From: Pseudomonadota bacterium
GTDB taxonomy: Bacteria; Pseudomonadota; Gammaproteobacteria; Woeseiales; Woeseiaceae
Length of the DNA stretch: 13,242 nucleotides
NCBI GenBank assembly: GCA_027295475.1
Contig: JAPUKV010000140.1
Span: forward strand, 1 to 13,242
Reading direction: 5' to 3'
Below are positions 1 to 6,753 of the stretch, one piece after another (position 1 is the first letter of the stretch; every line of letters begins with the position of its first letter). Made by a program: the position numbers and the translations under genes. A model generated the notes under the pieces. It saw only the letters and a program-made list of their open reading frames with translations. It did not search any database and was not told the origin of the DNA.

Positions 1-1004
1 CCGGGAACCGGCGCCGACAGCGTGCTAAGCCCCGCGGCTATGTCACTGCGCAGTTCGACGATCGTATTGGACGTGAACTTCTCGACGCTCATCTCTGTGT
101 AGCCTGTGACGATCCGCGGTGCGACGGACGCTATGGACCGAATTTCCGACTTGCAGACATCACTCAAGACCGAGCCGTCATATTCCATTAGTGTCAGGAG
201 CTCTGCATTGACGCCGGACTGGTCATCAAGGAAAGTGGCGACGATGCGCTCAACGTCGATCAAGCCAACCGAATGTGATTGAAAGCCGTTGTCGTCGATG
301 ATTGTCTGCAGTTCACCGCTGTCGGCGATGCTTGACGAAGGAAGTGTCAGGCCCAAAACTGATTTGAGCAAATCTTCCGGCAGATTCGTCGGCACAATAC
401 TCATCACGAATTCATCGTCGATGACCGCGACGACGAATCGCGCCTCCTCATCGCCTGCGTAGCGATAGGACTGACCATCGATCATCGCCACTGACATGCT
501 TTGCTTCGCTTTTTTCTCCATGCGGGCAATGGTTGCCTCGAGCAGGTCGCCGTCGGAAAGCGTCATTCGCATGACCGGGAGCAGACCGGACCCATATAAC
601 ACCATCGTCGAGTCACGCTCGATGCCGGCACTGCGAAGTCCCTCTATGCTCAAGAGTCCAGCCAACTCTTCCAGAAGTGCGGCGGCTTCATCGGGAATAC
701 CATTGCCATCTTCAGCATCGGATTCATCTGTCGCTCTGTTTTGTATAGTTGCCCGCAGCACTGCCTGATAGGTCGTCAGCATCGCATCGAGCTTCGGCTC
801 AAACTTGTCGGCCACCTCGTCGGACAGCGGATCTATCATCGCGAAGACATACGGCGTATCCGCCGGGACATACCTGAGCAGGCCCTGCTCCGATGTCATG
901 GGGGGGGCAGTCTTGCTGTCGTCGGGCGCGCCGTTACATCCTGCTGCGGTAATCGACACGAAGCTCAGGACAAGGATCAGCTTAAAGGGATTTGCTTTGA
1001 ACAT
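1..1004 (-). CDS. Lipoprotein of unknown function, 3' end beyond the left edge
   Basis: Reading the minus strand from the ATG at 1004-1002 gives 334 open codons to the left edge, so the C-terminus is missing. The product starts with a basic n-region (MFKANPFK), a hydrophobic stretch and a lipobox ending AAGC with Cys23, so it is predicted to be a lipid-anchored, SPII-processed protein; Asn at +2 gives no inner-membrane retention signal. The mature part opens with VPADTPYVFAMIDPL (residues 46-60), a phrase resembling the start of DUF3352-like and other uncharacterised envelope proteins. I do not assign a family from it. The rest is a soluble acidic domain with no membrane span or catalytic motif I recognise. 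A GGAAG sequence 7 nt before the ATG could serve as ribosome-binding site. A G8 run (900-907) lies at codons 33-35. The gene follows the monooxygenase on the same strand after 124 nt and probably has its own promoter. Confidence 0.85.
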   Translation of the reverse strand, partial: MFKANPFKLILVLSFVSITAAGCNGAPDDSKTAPPMTSEQGLLRYVPADTPYVFAMIDPLSDEVADKFEPKLDAMLTTYQAVLRATIQNRATDESDAEDGNGIPDEAAALLEELAGLLSIEGLRSAGIERDSTMVLYGSGLLPVMRMTLSDGDLLEATIARMEKKAKQSMSVAMIDGQSYRYAGDEEARFVVAVIDDEFVMSIVPTNLPEDLLKSVLGLTLPSSSIADSGELQTIIDDNGFQSHSVGLIDVERIVATFLDDQSGVNAELLTLMEYDGSVLSDVCKSEIRSIASVAPRIVTGYTEMSVEKFTSNTIVELRSDIAAGLSTLSAPVP

Positions 1005-1063
1005 GAAAAAACTTCCGTTGTGAAAATTGTGTGAACGGTAATCGGGCATTTTCCGTTAGTCGT

Positions 1064-1069
1064 TGTCAA
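1064..1069 (-). promoter_or_regulatory. Perfect -35 hexamer upstream of the left-edge lipoprotein gene
   Basis: The minus strand reads TTGACA here, 60 nt upstream of the ATG at 1004. Eighteen to twenty bases further only weak -10 candidates are seen (CCGATT, GATTAC), so this is a partial sigma-70 promoter match. It lies in the 124-nt gap after the monooxygenase gene, where a separate promoter for the lipoprotein would be expected. Confidence 0.3.
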
Positions 1070-1128
1070 AAGTCACACCGGGGATAATCGACAGGACCAA
1101 CGAGTGTTTCGGCCTGGCCCCGCCCCGG

Positions 1129-2613
1129 TCATCGATTGCGCCGGCCAGTAACATTGTAATGGCGCATATCCGGTCGCAAGGTTCGCGCCCAATAGCTGAA
1201 GGCAGGCCCCGGCCAGATCGAAGAGTTCTTTCCGTCCTCGGTCAGGTACCAGCTCTTGCAACCCGATTGCCATACAGACTTCGCAAGAATCCGCTGCAGA
1301 TTGCGATTGAATTGCTCCTGACTGTCGGCCTTCACATCAACAGCCTGGATGTCTTCCTCGGACATCTTCCTGAGCATCTTGATCGTGTAGCGGACCTGGG
1401 ACTCGATCATGAAGATCATCGAATTGTGCCCGAGACCGGTGTTCGGACCCACCAACAGGAAAAAGTTCGGGTACCCGGCCACATTGATCCCCAGAAACGC
1501 CTCCGGCCCGTTTTGCCAGTCATGGGACAGCTCCCGGCCACCAATACCGAAGATTCGTGTCGGAGATATCGGATCGGTCGCTCGAAACCCGGTGCCGAGA
1601 ACTATGGCGTCGATCTGGTGTTCGTGACCATCGTCATCAACGATACTATCTGCAGTAATTTCCCGGATGCCGGTCATTATCAGGCTGAGATTGTCTCTTT
1701 GCAGCGCCGGGTAGTAGTCACACGAAATCAGGATTCGCTTGCACCCTATCGTGTAATCAGGGGTCAGGTTGTTGCGAAGTTGCTCGTCGGCGACCTGTTT
1801 TTCCAGGTGCTCGAGGGCGATTTTATTCGCGTGGCCCATTAGCCTCGGATCGATTGTGAATCCAATGCCCCTGACCTCTTGTCTCCAGTAAATGAAATTT
1901 CGAAACAAGAATCGGGCCAACGGAACATAACGGTATAACCATCTCTCCCAGCTACGAATCGGGCGATCGAGCTTCGGCACGATCCATGGCGGCGTGCGCT
2001 GAAACAGGAGCAGGCTTTTGACGTCGTCAACAATCTGCGGTACGAACTGTATGGCGCTCGCACCGGTGCCAATCACCGCGACCGTCTTGTCGTGAAATTT
2101 GAAACTATGGTCCCAGCGCGCCGAGTGAAAACAGCTTCCCTTAAAATGTGATAGTCCCGGAATGTCCGGATACGCAGGGCGACTCAACCCTCCCATTCCT
2201 GACACAAGCGCCCTGCCCGCAAAAGAGCGGCCATCGTCCGTCGTCACCTTCCAGTCAAGCGCGTCTTCGTCAAACACAGCTTTGTCGACATTGCTGTTTA
2301 AACTCAGGTACGGGGTCAATCCATATTTGTCGACACAGTGTTTCAGGTAAGTCCATATCTCATCCTGTGCGGGAAACATGCGGCTCCAGTCCGGGGATGG
2401 TTCAAATGAGAAAGAGTAGAGGTGTGATGGGATATCACACGCACAGCCCGGGTAATCGTTGTCGCGCCAGGTACCGCCGATCGAGTCCGCGCCCTCTAGA
2501 ATCAGAAAATTGTCTATGCCCGCTTCTTTCAGTTTGATGCCCATTCCGATGCCGGAGAATCCGGCGCCGATAATGATCACATCGTATTTTTCAGGGTGGT
2601 TCTGGTGGGTCAT
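1129..2613 (-). CDS. Baeyer-Villiger-type flavin-containing monooxygenase
   Basis: This encodes a 494-residue FAD- and NADPH-dependent monooxygenase. In this family NADPH and O2 are used to insert oxygen next to a ketone or to oxidise hydrophobic substrates; the substrate here cannot be read from sequence. FAD-binding GAGFSG is at residues 16-21 and GGTWR at 46-50. The BVMO fingerprint FxGxxxHxxxW[PD] is intact at 157-168 (F157, G159, H163, W167, D168), the second Rossmann GTGASA at 182-187, and QRTPPW at 205-210. The C-terminus (SGCKSWYL, then a WPG motif) and the length are typical of the family. I chose the ATG at 2613 because family members start a few residues before YDVIIIGAG. An in-frame ATG at 2694 adds 27 residues and has a GGAG 10 nt upstream, but it abuts the inverted repeat at 2700-2734. 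The gene is divergent from the saccharopine-dehydrogenase-like gene and probably shares its operator. Confidence 0.93.
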   Translation of the reverse strand: MTHQNHPEKYDVIIIGAGFSGIGMGIKLKEAGIDNFLILEGADSIGGTWRDNDYPGCACDIPSHLYSFSFEPSPDWSRMFPAQDEIWTYLKHCVDKYGLTPYLSLNSNVDKAVFDEDALDWKVTTDDGRSFAGRALVSGMGGLSRPAYPDIPGLSHFKGSCFHSARWDHSFKFHDKTVAVIGTGASAIQFVPQIVDDVKSLLLFQRTPPWIVPKLDRPIRSWERWLYRYVPLARFLFRNFIYWRQEVRGIGFTIDPRLMGHANKIALEHLEKQVADEQLRNNLTPDYTIGCKRILISCDYYPALQRDNLSLIMTGIREITADSIVDDDGHEHQIDAIVLGTGFRATDPISPTRIFGIGGRELSHDWQNGPEAFLGINVAGYPNFFLLVGPNTGLGHNSMIFMIESQVRYTIKMLRKMSEEDIQAVDVKADSQEQFNRNLQRILAKSVWQSGCKSWYLTEDGKNSSIWPGPAFSYWARTLRPDMRHYNVTGRRNR

Positions 2614-2699
2614 CTCGCTGCAACAGCGTCCTGACAGGGTTTGATAGACAGCACGATAATACCTGAGGTCGTGGATCGTGCCAGCAAACCGCATTGGGC

Positions 2700-2734
2700 T
2701 AGTACTCCATCAATTTCTCCTTGACGGAGTACTA
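2700..2734. promoter_or_regulatory. 35-bp inverted repeat, likely operator of the divergent pair
   Basis: The left arm TAGTACTCCATCAA (2700-2713) and right arm TTGACGGAGTACTA (2721-2734) pair at 13 of 14 positions around a 7-nt spacer (TTTCTCC). The outer 9 bp of each arm are a perfect match. The repeat lies between the monooxygenase and saccharopine-dehydrogenase-like genes. Each arm, read outward, starts with a -35-like hexamer: TTGACG to the right and TTGATG to the left. A dimeric repressor, for example of the TetR family, bound here could control both genes. No regulator gene is present in the window, so the protein partner is unknown. A terminator is unlikely because there is no T tract and the site lies between divergent starts. 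Confidence 0.7.
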
Positions 2735-2748
2735 ATCCCGAATAACAT
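2721..2748 (+). promoter_or_regulatory. Putative sigma-70 promoter for the saccharopine-dehydrogenase-like gene
   Basis: TTGACG (2721-2726, 5 of 6 to TTGACA) is followed after 16 bp by TAACAT (2743-2748, 4 of 6 to TATAAT). Transcription would start near 2755, about 25 nt before the ATG at 2780. The -35 lies inside the right arm of the inverted repeat, the usual geometry for repression by occlusion. This is a pattern match only. Confidence 0.4.
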
Positions 2749-2779
2749 GCGAGAGACACGCACAGAACAGAAGAGTCGG

Positions 2780-4021
2780 ATGGACGCCAATAACAAGCAG
2801 AATCACCGCCAGTACGACGTAACAGTATGGGGCGCATCGGGTTTCACCGGCAGGCTCGTCACGGAGTACCTGCTTGGCAAATACGGCACCGACGGCAAGC
2901 TGCGCTGGGCAATCGCCGGGCGAGATCAGCAGAAACTGGAAAAGATCTGTGCCGATCTGGAGGTCCAGCCTGGCAGCCTGCCCATTATTATTGCCGACTG
3001 CTACGACAGCAAATCCATGCAGCGACTCGCGGCCGACACCAGGGTTGTTCTCACCACGGTGGGACCCTATGCGAAATATGGCTCGGCTCTGGTGGCGGCC
3101 TGCGTCGCAAATGGCACCCACTATTGTGACCTGGCCGGTGAAGTCCAGTGGATGCGTGCAATGATCGACCAGTTCCAGCCGGATGCCGAGAAGAGCGGCG
3201 CCCGAATGGTGCATAGCTGTGGATTTGATTCGATTCCTTCGGACATCGGCGTCTGGTTCTTGCAGCAGGAGACAAGACAACGTCATGGCGAGACCTGCGC
3301 GGAGATCAAGCTGCTCGTCAAGGCAATGAAAGGTGGCGCCAGCGGCGGGACCTTCGCCAGTATGATGAATGCGATAGAAGAAAGCCGGCGCGATCGCAGT
3401 ATTGCGCGGATTCTCGTTGATCCATATAGCCTGAACCCGGCGGGCGAGCGCAGCGGGCCAGATGGCGGTGATCAGACAGGCATCGAATTCAATGAGCAAA
3501 CCGGCGTCTGGACGGCACCGTTCGTAATGGCCGGTGTGAACACCAGGGTTGTGCGCCGGACTAATGCTCTACTCAATTATCCGTACGGCCATGACTTCAA
3601 ATACAGCGAAGCAACGCTGGTCGGCAAAGGTCCGTCCGGGTGGATGAAATCCGCAGGCATTACCGCCGGACTCGGTGGCTTCATGCTGGCAAGTTCATTT
3701 AATCTGAGCCGTTCTTTTCTGGTTAACCGGGTATTGCCCAAGCCGGGCGAAGGACCCAACAAGGAGCAACGACAAGCGGGCTTTTTCAACCTGTTGCTTG
3801 TCGGCAAACTTGCGAACGGCTCAATAATGCGCGCACGCGTTACAGGGGATCGCGACCCCGGCTATGGTTCGACCAGCAAAATGCTCAGCGAAAGTGCCGT
3901 CTGCCTCGCCACCGACGACCTGCCCTCGAGTGGCGGCTTTCTGACGCCGGCCTCGGCCATGGGCGACGCATTGCTAAAGCGGCTCGTGGAAAACGCCGGC
4001 CTTGGCTTCGACCTGATATGA
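2780..4021 (+). CDS. Saccharopine dehydrogenase-like NAD(P)-binding oxidoreductase
   Basis: The 413-residue product belongs to the saccharopine dehydrogenase / trans-acting enoyl reductase family. A dinucleotide-binding Rossmann motif is at residues 18-24 (GASGFTG), followed by family blocks THYCDLAGEVQW and HSCGFDSIPSDIG in the middle. Length fits the ~410-residue enoyl-reductase-like branch rather than true lysine-pathway saccharopine dehydrogenase. In that family these proteins act on lipid-like or polyketide-like substrates; the substrate here is unknown. I chose the ATG at 2780 because the Rossmann strand begins about 12 residues later and the putative promoter (2721-2748) would start transcription near 2755. 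In-frame ATGs at 2678 and 2747 lie within or upstream of the operator and promoter. Divergence from the monooxygenase with a shared operator suggests both enzymes serve one oxidative route. The gene converges with the DUF1684 gene, 27 nt away. Confidence 0.9.
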   Translation: MDANNKQNHRQYDVTVWGASGFTGRLVTEYLLGKYGTDGKLRWAIAGRDQQKLEKICADLEVQPGSLPIIIADCYDSKSMQRLAADTRVVLTTVGPYAKYGSALVAACVANGTHYCDLAGEVQWMRAMIDQFQPDAEKSGARMVHSCGFDSIPSDIGVWFLQQETRQRHGETCAEIKLLVKAMKGGASGGTFASMMNAIEESRRDRSIARILVDPYSLNPAGERSGPDGGDQTGIEFNEQTGVWTAPFVMAGVNTRVVRRTNALLNYPYGHDFKYSEATLVGKGPSGWMKSAGITAGLGGFMLASSFNLSRSFLVNRVLPKPGEGPNKEQRQAGFFNLLLVGKLANGSIMRARVTGDRDPGYGSTSKMLSESAVCLATDDLPSSGGFLTPASAMGDALLKRLVENAGLGFDLI

Positions 4022-4032
4022 ATTGTGCTGCA

Positions 4033-4049
4033 AGCCTTACCGACAGGCT
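4033..4049. terminator. Weak hairpin between convergent genes
   Basis: AGCCT (4033-4037) and AGGCT (4045-4049) can form a 5-bp stem with a 7-nt loop in the 27-nt gap between two convergent genes. Position fits a bidirectional terminator, but the stem is short and there is no T run on either side, so support is weak. Confidence 0.2.
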
Positions 4050-4999
4050 CAGGGTGCGCTTCCTGGCACATGTACCGAGGAATCAAACTGCTCGCCAGCC
4101 AGTATTCTTGTCTTCAAGCGGTTTTGCGGAGAGGCAACCGGACAAGTTGCAAATTCATTGTATGCACAGGGTGGGTTGTAGGCCTTGTTGAAATCGAGAA
4201 TGGTCAGTCCGGATTCATCCGGCATTGACGCATACAGGAATCGACCAGCCGGATAGGTCCCGCGACTATTGGTGAGGTCGCCGAAAACCATAAACAGCTC
4301 GTCGCCTGAGTTGTAAGCCTCCAACTCGTATGACTCACCGGCAAATTCGAACTTCAGCTGCCCGGGTGACTGCGGCCTCCAGTCAAGACCTGTAATTACC
4401 GTGTCGACTCTGAGCTGCCTTGGCTCGTCGAACCGTTGCAAGATGGCCGCCACGCGAAATGACCTGTCCACGGGAAAATACTTGATTGGCTTGAACGCCT
4501 CAATGGCGGGATTATCGAAGTCCCTGACCCGCACCGCCAATTTCTCGTCCCGTCGAATGACTGTCCAGGCCAGGCTGCCGTGTGTCAGAACGACCGGCTG
4601 GTCCGATTGGTCGTCGTCCATGACTATTGCTCTGATTGGTGTTTGATCGTGAAACACCTCGACACCGTTCTCAACCGTCATGACGAGCTGTCCGTCCGCC
4701 CTGTGGAAGGAACCAACTGTCGGTGCAGCATGGCCTGGAAGAACAAAATTACTATCGGGGGACGAGCCGAAAGTGCTGACGTCGTGCCGCAACCAGAATA
4801 GGCCGACAAGATTCAGAAAGCCGGTGGGGCCTTTGAGGGTCGCGACGCGTCCCGCCTTCCATTCCGCAAGTTCCGCGAGATACGCGTTCTGGTCCTGAAC
4901 AACGGCAGAACCGGCCGGGTCACCGGTGCACCCGAGTAATGAAGCAGCCAGCGCAGCGAATACACACAGGTGGACATTATCCAATAGTCGTCTCCTCAT
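4049..4999 (-). CDS. DUF1684 family lipoprotein
   Basis: The 316-residue product carries the DUF1684 hallmarks: EWKAGRVATLKGPTGFLNL followed by VGLFWL and TFGSSPDSNFVLP (residues 46-88), and the conserved C-terminal block NPPCAYNEFATCP...NRL at about 275-295. The biochemical function of this family is not established as far as I know. A signal peptide with lipobox SLLGC (Cys24) predicts a lipoprotein, with Thr at +2, so probably outer-membrane bound. The start is the ATG at 4999. An in-frame TTG 15 nt downstream has an AGGAG 7 nt before it and would still leave a usable signal peptide, so the true start could be that one. Upstream lies a 171-nt divergent region shared with the SrkA-like kinase gene. 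Confidence 0.9.
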   Translation of the reverse strand: MRRRLLDNVHLCVFAALAASLLGCTGDPAGSAVVQDQNAYLAELAEWKAGRVATLKGPTGFLNLVGLFWLRHDVSTFGSSPDSNFVLPGHAAPTVGSFHRADGQLVMTVENGVEVFHDQTPIRAIVMDDDQSDQPVVLTHGSLAWTVIRRDEKLAVRVRDFDNPAIEAFKPIKYFPVDRSFRVAAILQRFDEPRQLRVDTVITGLDWRPQSPGQLKFEFAGESYELEAYNSGDELFMVFGDLTNSRGTYPAGRFLYASMPDESGLTILDFNKAYNPPCAYNEFATCPVASPQNRLKTRILAGEQFDSSVHVPGSAP

Positions 5000-5152
5000 G
5001 AACTCTTTTTCCCACGCACCGGACCGAAAAGATGTCTTCAGGTCGCCAAGTCTATGACATTTGCGCCTCGCATCGTTCGGCTGTAGTCGTTTTTTTGCCG
5101 GTATCCCTAACAGGCGACCTTCAACTGCATACCATTTTCACCGCTTGCTCTT

Positions 5153-5158
5153 TATAAT
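5153..5158 (+). promoter_or_regulatory. Perfect -10 box just upstream of the SrkA-like gene
   Basis: TATAAT matches the sigma-70 -10 consensus exactly and ends 12 nt before the ATG at 5171. Initiation about 7 nt downstream would leave a leader of only about 6 nt with no room for a Shine-Dalgarno. No good -35 is seen 16-18 bp upstream (TACCAT-like at best), so an activator may help. Confidence 0.45.
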
Positions 5159-5170
5159 TCGCGGCGTCCC

Positions 5171-6172
5171 ATGACCGCGCCCTCACTAGAATCAGAGCTG
5201 GCTTACGCCCAGCTCCAGCCAGACGACATTCTGACCGCAATTGACGGCCTCGGCTTCAAGTGCGACGGCCGATTTCTCGCCTTGAACAGCTACGAAAACC
5301 GCGTCTATCAGGTCGGTGTCGAAGACAGCAAACCGGTCATCGCGAAGTTCTATCGGCCTGGCCGCTGGAGTGATGATGCCATTCTCGAGGAACATCGCTT
5401 CACGGAGGAGCTTGCAGACAGGGAAATTCCGGTGGTCGCCCCCCTGACGATTGCAGGGACCACGCTGCATCAATGCGGGCCGTTTCGTGTATCCGTATCA
5501 CCGTGCCGCGGTGGCCGTGCGCCGGAACTGGATGATCGCGATCTGATGCGCCAATTAGGCAGGCTGGTCGCCCGTATGCATTTACAGGGCGAGACCGGCA
5601 GGTTCGAGCACCGGCCTGCGATCGACATTGATACTTATGGCAACGCCTCGCACGATTACCTGCTTGAACAGGGATTCATTCCCGACGAACTTCAAAAGGC
5701 ATATGAAAGCATCGCCGAGCACCTGTTCGCAGATATCAACGCGTGCTTTGACAGGGCCAGCGGCACACGATCGATCCGTTTGCATGCGGATTTTCATCCG
5801 GGCAATGTGTTGGTGGCAGGCGAACAGCTGCACATCGTGGATCTGGACGATGCCCGAACCGGGCCTGCCATTCAGGACCTGTGGATGTTCCTGTCGGGCG
5901 ATCGCAATGAGCAAACGCCACAGCTGGCTACGCTGTTAGAGGGATACGAGGAGTTCCGCAGGTTTGATGCGCGCGAGTTGCACCTGATCGAGGCACTCCG
6001 AACACTGCGAATCATGCATTACGCAGCCTGGCTGGCCCGGCGTTGGCAGGATCCTGCATTCAAGATTGCGTTTCCCTGGTTCAACTCACATCGCTATTGG
6101 GACGAGCACATACTGGCGCTGCGTGAACAGGCGGCATTGATGGAAGAAATGCCTTTGGAGTGGTCGGGCTGA
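5171..6172 (+). CDS. srkA: SrkA (YihE)-like stress response serine/threonine kinase
   Basis: The 333-residue product matches the SrkA/YihE family in length (about 328 in E. coli) and motifs. It has the aminoglycoside-phosphotransferase-like fold: a nucleotide loop LNSYENRVYQV (38-48), a lysine in KFYRPGRW (59-66), the catalytic HADFHPGN (205-212, with D207 and N212) and the metal-binding DLDD (224-227) followed by ARTGPAIQDLWMF. The C-terminal helical part includes AWLARRWQDPAF. In E. coli this cytoplasmic kinase protects cells against stress-induced death and toxin-antitoxin effects; equivalence here is by homology. It has no operon partner: upstream is a divergent lipoprotein gene, and 14 nt downstream is a convergent remnant ORF. 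E. coli yihE is usually followed by dsbA, which is not the case here. Confidence 0.93.
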   Translation: MTAPSLESELAYAQLQPDDILTAIDGLGFKCDGRFLALNSYENRVYQVGVEDSKPVIAKFYRPGRWSDDAILEEHRFTEELADREIPVVAPLTIAGTTLHQCGPFRVSVSPCRGGRAPELDDRDLMRQLGRLVARMHLQGETGRFEHRPAIDIDTYGNASHDYLLEQGFIPDELQKAYESIAEHLFADINACFDRASGTRSIRLHADFHPGNVLVAGEQLHIVDLDDARTGPAIQDLWMFLSGDRNEQTPQLATLLEGYEEFRRFDARELHLIEALRTLRIMHYAAWLARRWQDPAFKIAFPWFNSHRYWDEHILALREQAALMEEMPLEWSG

Positions 6173-6186
6173 CCCCGAACTGTGCA

Positions 6187-6432
6187 CTATCGAGAAGGCA
6201 GGGTGCGGCGCCTCGAATCGGTCTCGAATCTGTCAATCCAGCGGGAGAACGTTCGGTTACTCAATTCCATCAATGGTAACGCCGAATAACCGTCCAGGGA
6301 CGGAACCTGTTTCGGGTCGCGGGCGAAATTTACGTAACGAATTCGAAACCCCGCATTCTTGAGCAAGGGATCCAGGGTACCCAGCGGTTCAAACGGTACG
6401 TGTCGAAATACGAGAATTTTCGGTCGCCCCAT
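6187..6432 (-). pseudogene. Truncated class I glutamine amidotransferase remnant
   Basis: The ORF starts at an ATG with AAGG 4 nt upstream and encodes only 81 residues. Residues 1-52 (beginning MGRPKILVFRHVPFEPLGTL, later KQVPSLDGYSAL) look like the N-terminus of GMP-synthase-type class I glutamine amidotransferase proteins. These normally continue with a VLGGPM-like strand and are about 230-250 residues with a Cys-His-Glu triad. Here the sequence switches after SAL (near 6277) to PLMELSNRTFSRWIDRFE and ends. The nucleophile elbow and all catalytic residues are missing. The last ~28 residues could be the family's C-terminal tail (an E-L...W pattern), which would imply an in-frame internal deletion of roughly 150 codons. 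It is convergent with the kinase gene, 14 nt away. A functional microprotein is possible but not supported. Confidence 0.6.
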
Positions 6433-6753
6433 GAGCCTTTTTCTTCACAGGGTCGTTTGCTTTTTTCAGACTGGTGGTCCAACAAGGCCAATAACGGCAA
6501 AAGCCAGTGCCGAATCCCGACTCAGGGACATAGCGTATCAGCAACATCTTGCCCAATGCGGGGAAAGGATCCGGTAATCTCAAAGCCGATTTCGTGCCAG
6601 CCAGGCATGTTGCACTGCTCCCGAACCGGGTCTAAAGTGATCATCACCGGCTGGACCTTTAGAATCCGCGGAACTCTGACCACCTGCAGTGCTCTGATAT
6701 ATGAGCAAGCAGCGGTGCAACAGTCTCCCTGGGGAAGCAATTTGACTTCGAAT
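6433..6753. other. 321-nt region without a recognisable gene
   Basis: This gap separates the divergent amidotransferase remnant and the lipoprotein pair. The plus frame of the downstream lipoprotein stays open back to 6400, but the extra 118 codons are rich in Ser, Gln, Trp and Cys, resemble no protein I know and precede a clear signal peptide. I treat it as non-coding. It should hold the promoter of the lipoprotein pair; GATATA at 6696-6701 is the best -10-like sequence, with no convincing -35. No terminator or RNA gene is evident. Confidence 0.4.

Noticed and set aside
1063..1842. Open frame of 259 codons on the plus strand
   Set aside because: It runs antisense through the monooxygenase gene, whose motifs are all intact; the translation is Arg/Pro/Val-rich and resembles no protein.
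2732..3499. Open frame of 255 codons on the minus strand
   Set aside because: It is antisense to the saccharopine-dehydrogenase-like gene, which has clear family motifs; the composition (Arg, His, Cys rich) is that of a shadow frame.
6400..6753. N-terminal extension of the first lipoprotein of the pair
   Set aside because: The frame is open, but the extra residues precede a complete signal peptide and lipobox, and they overlap the amidotransferase remnant.
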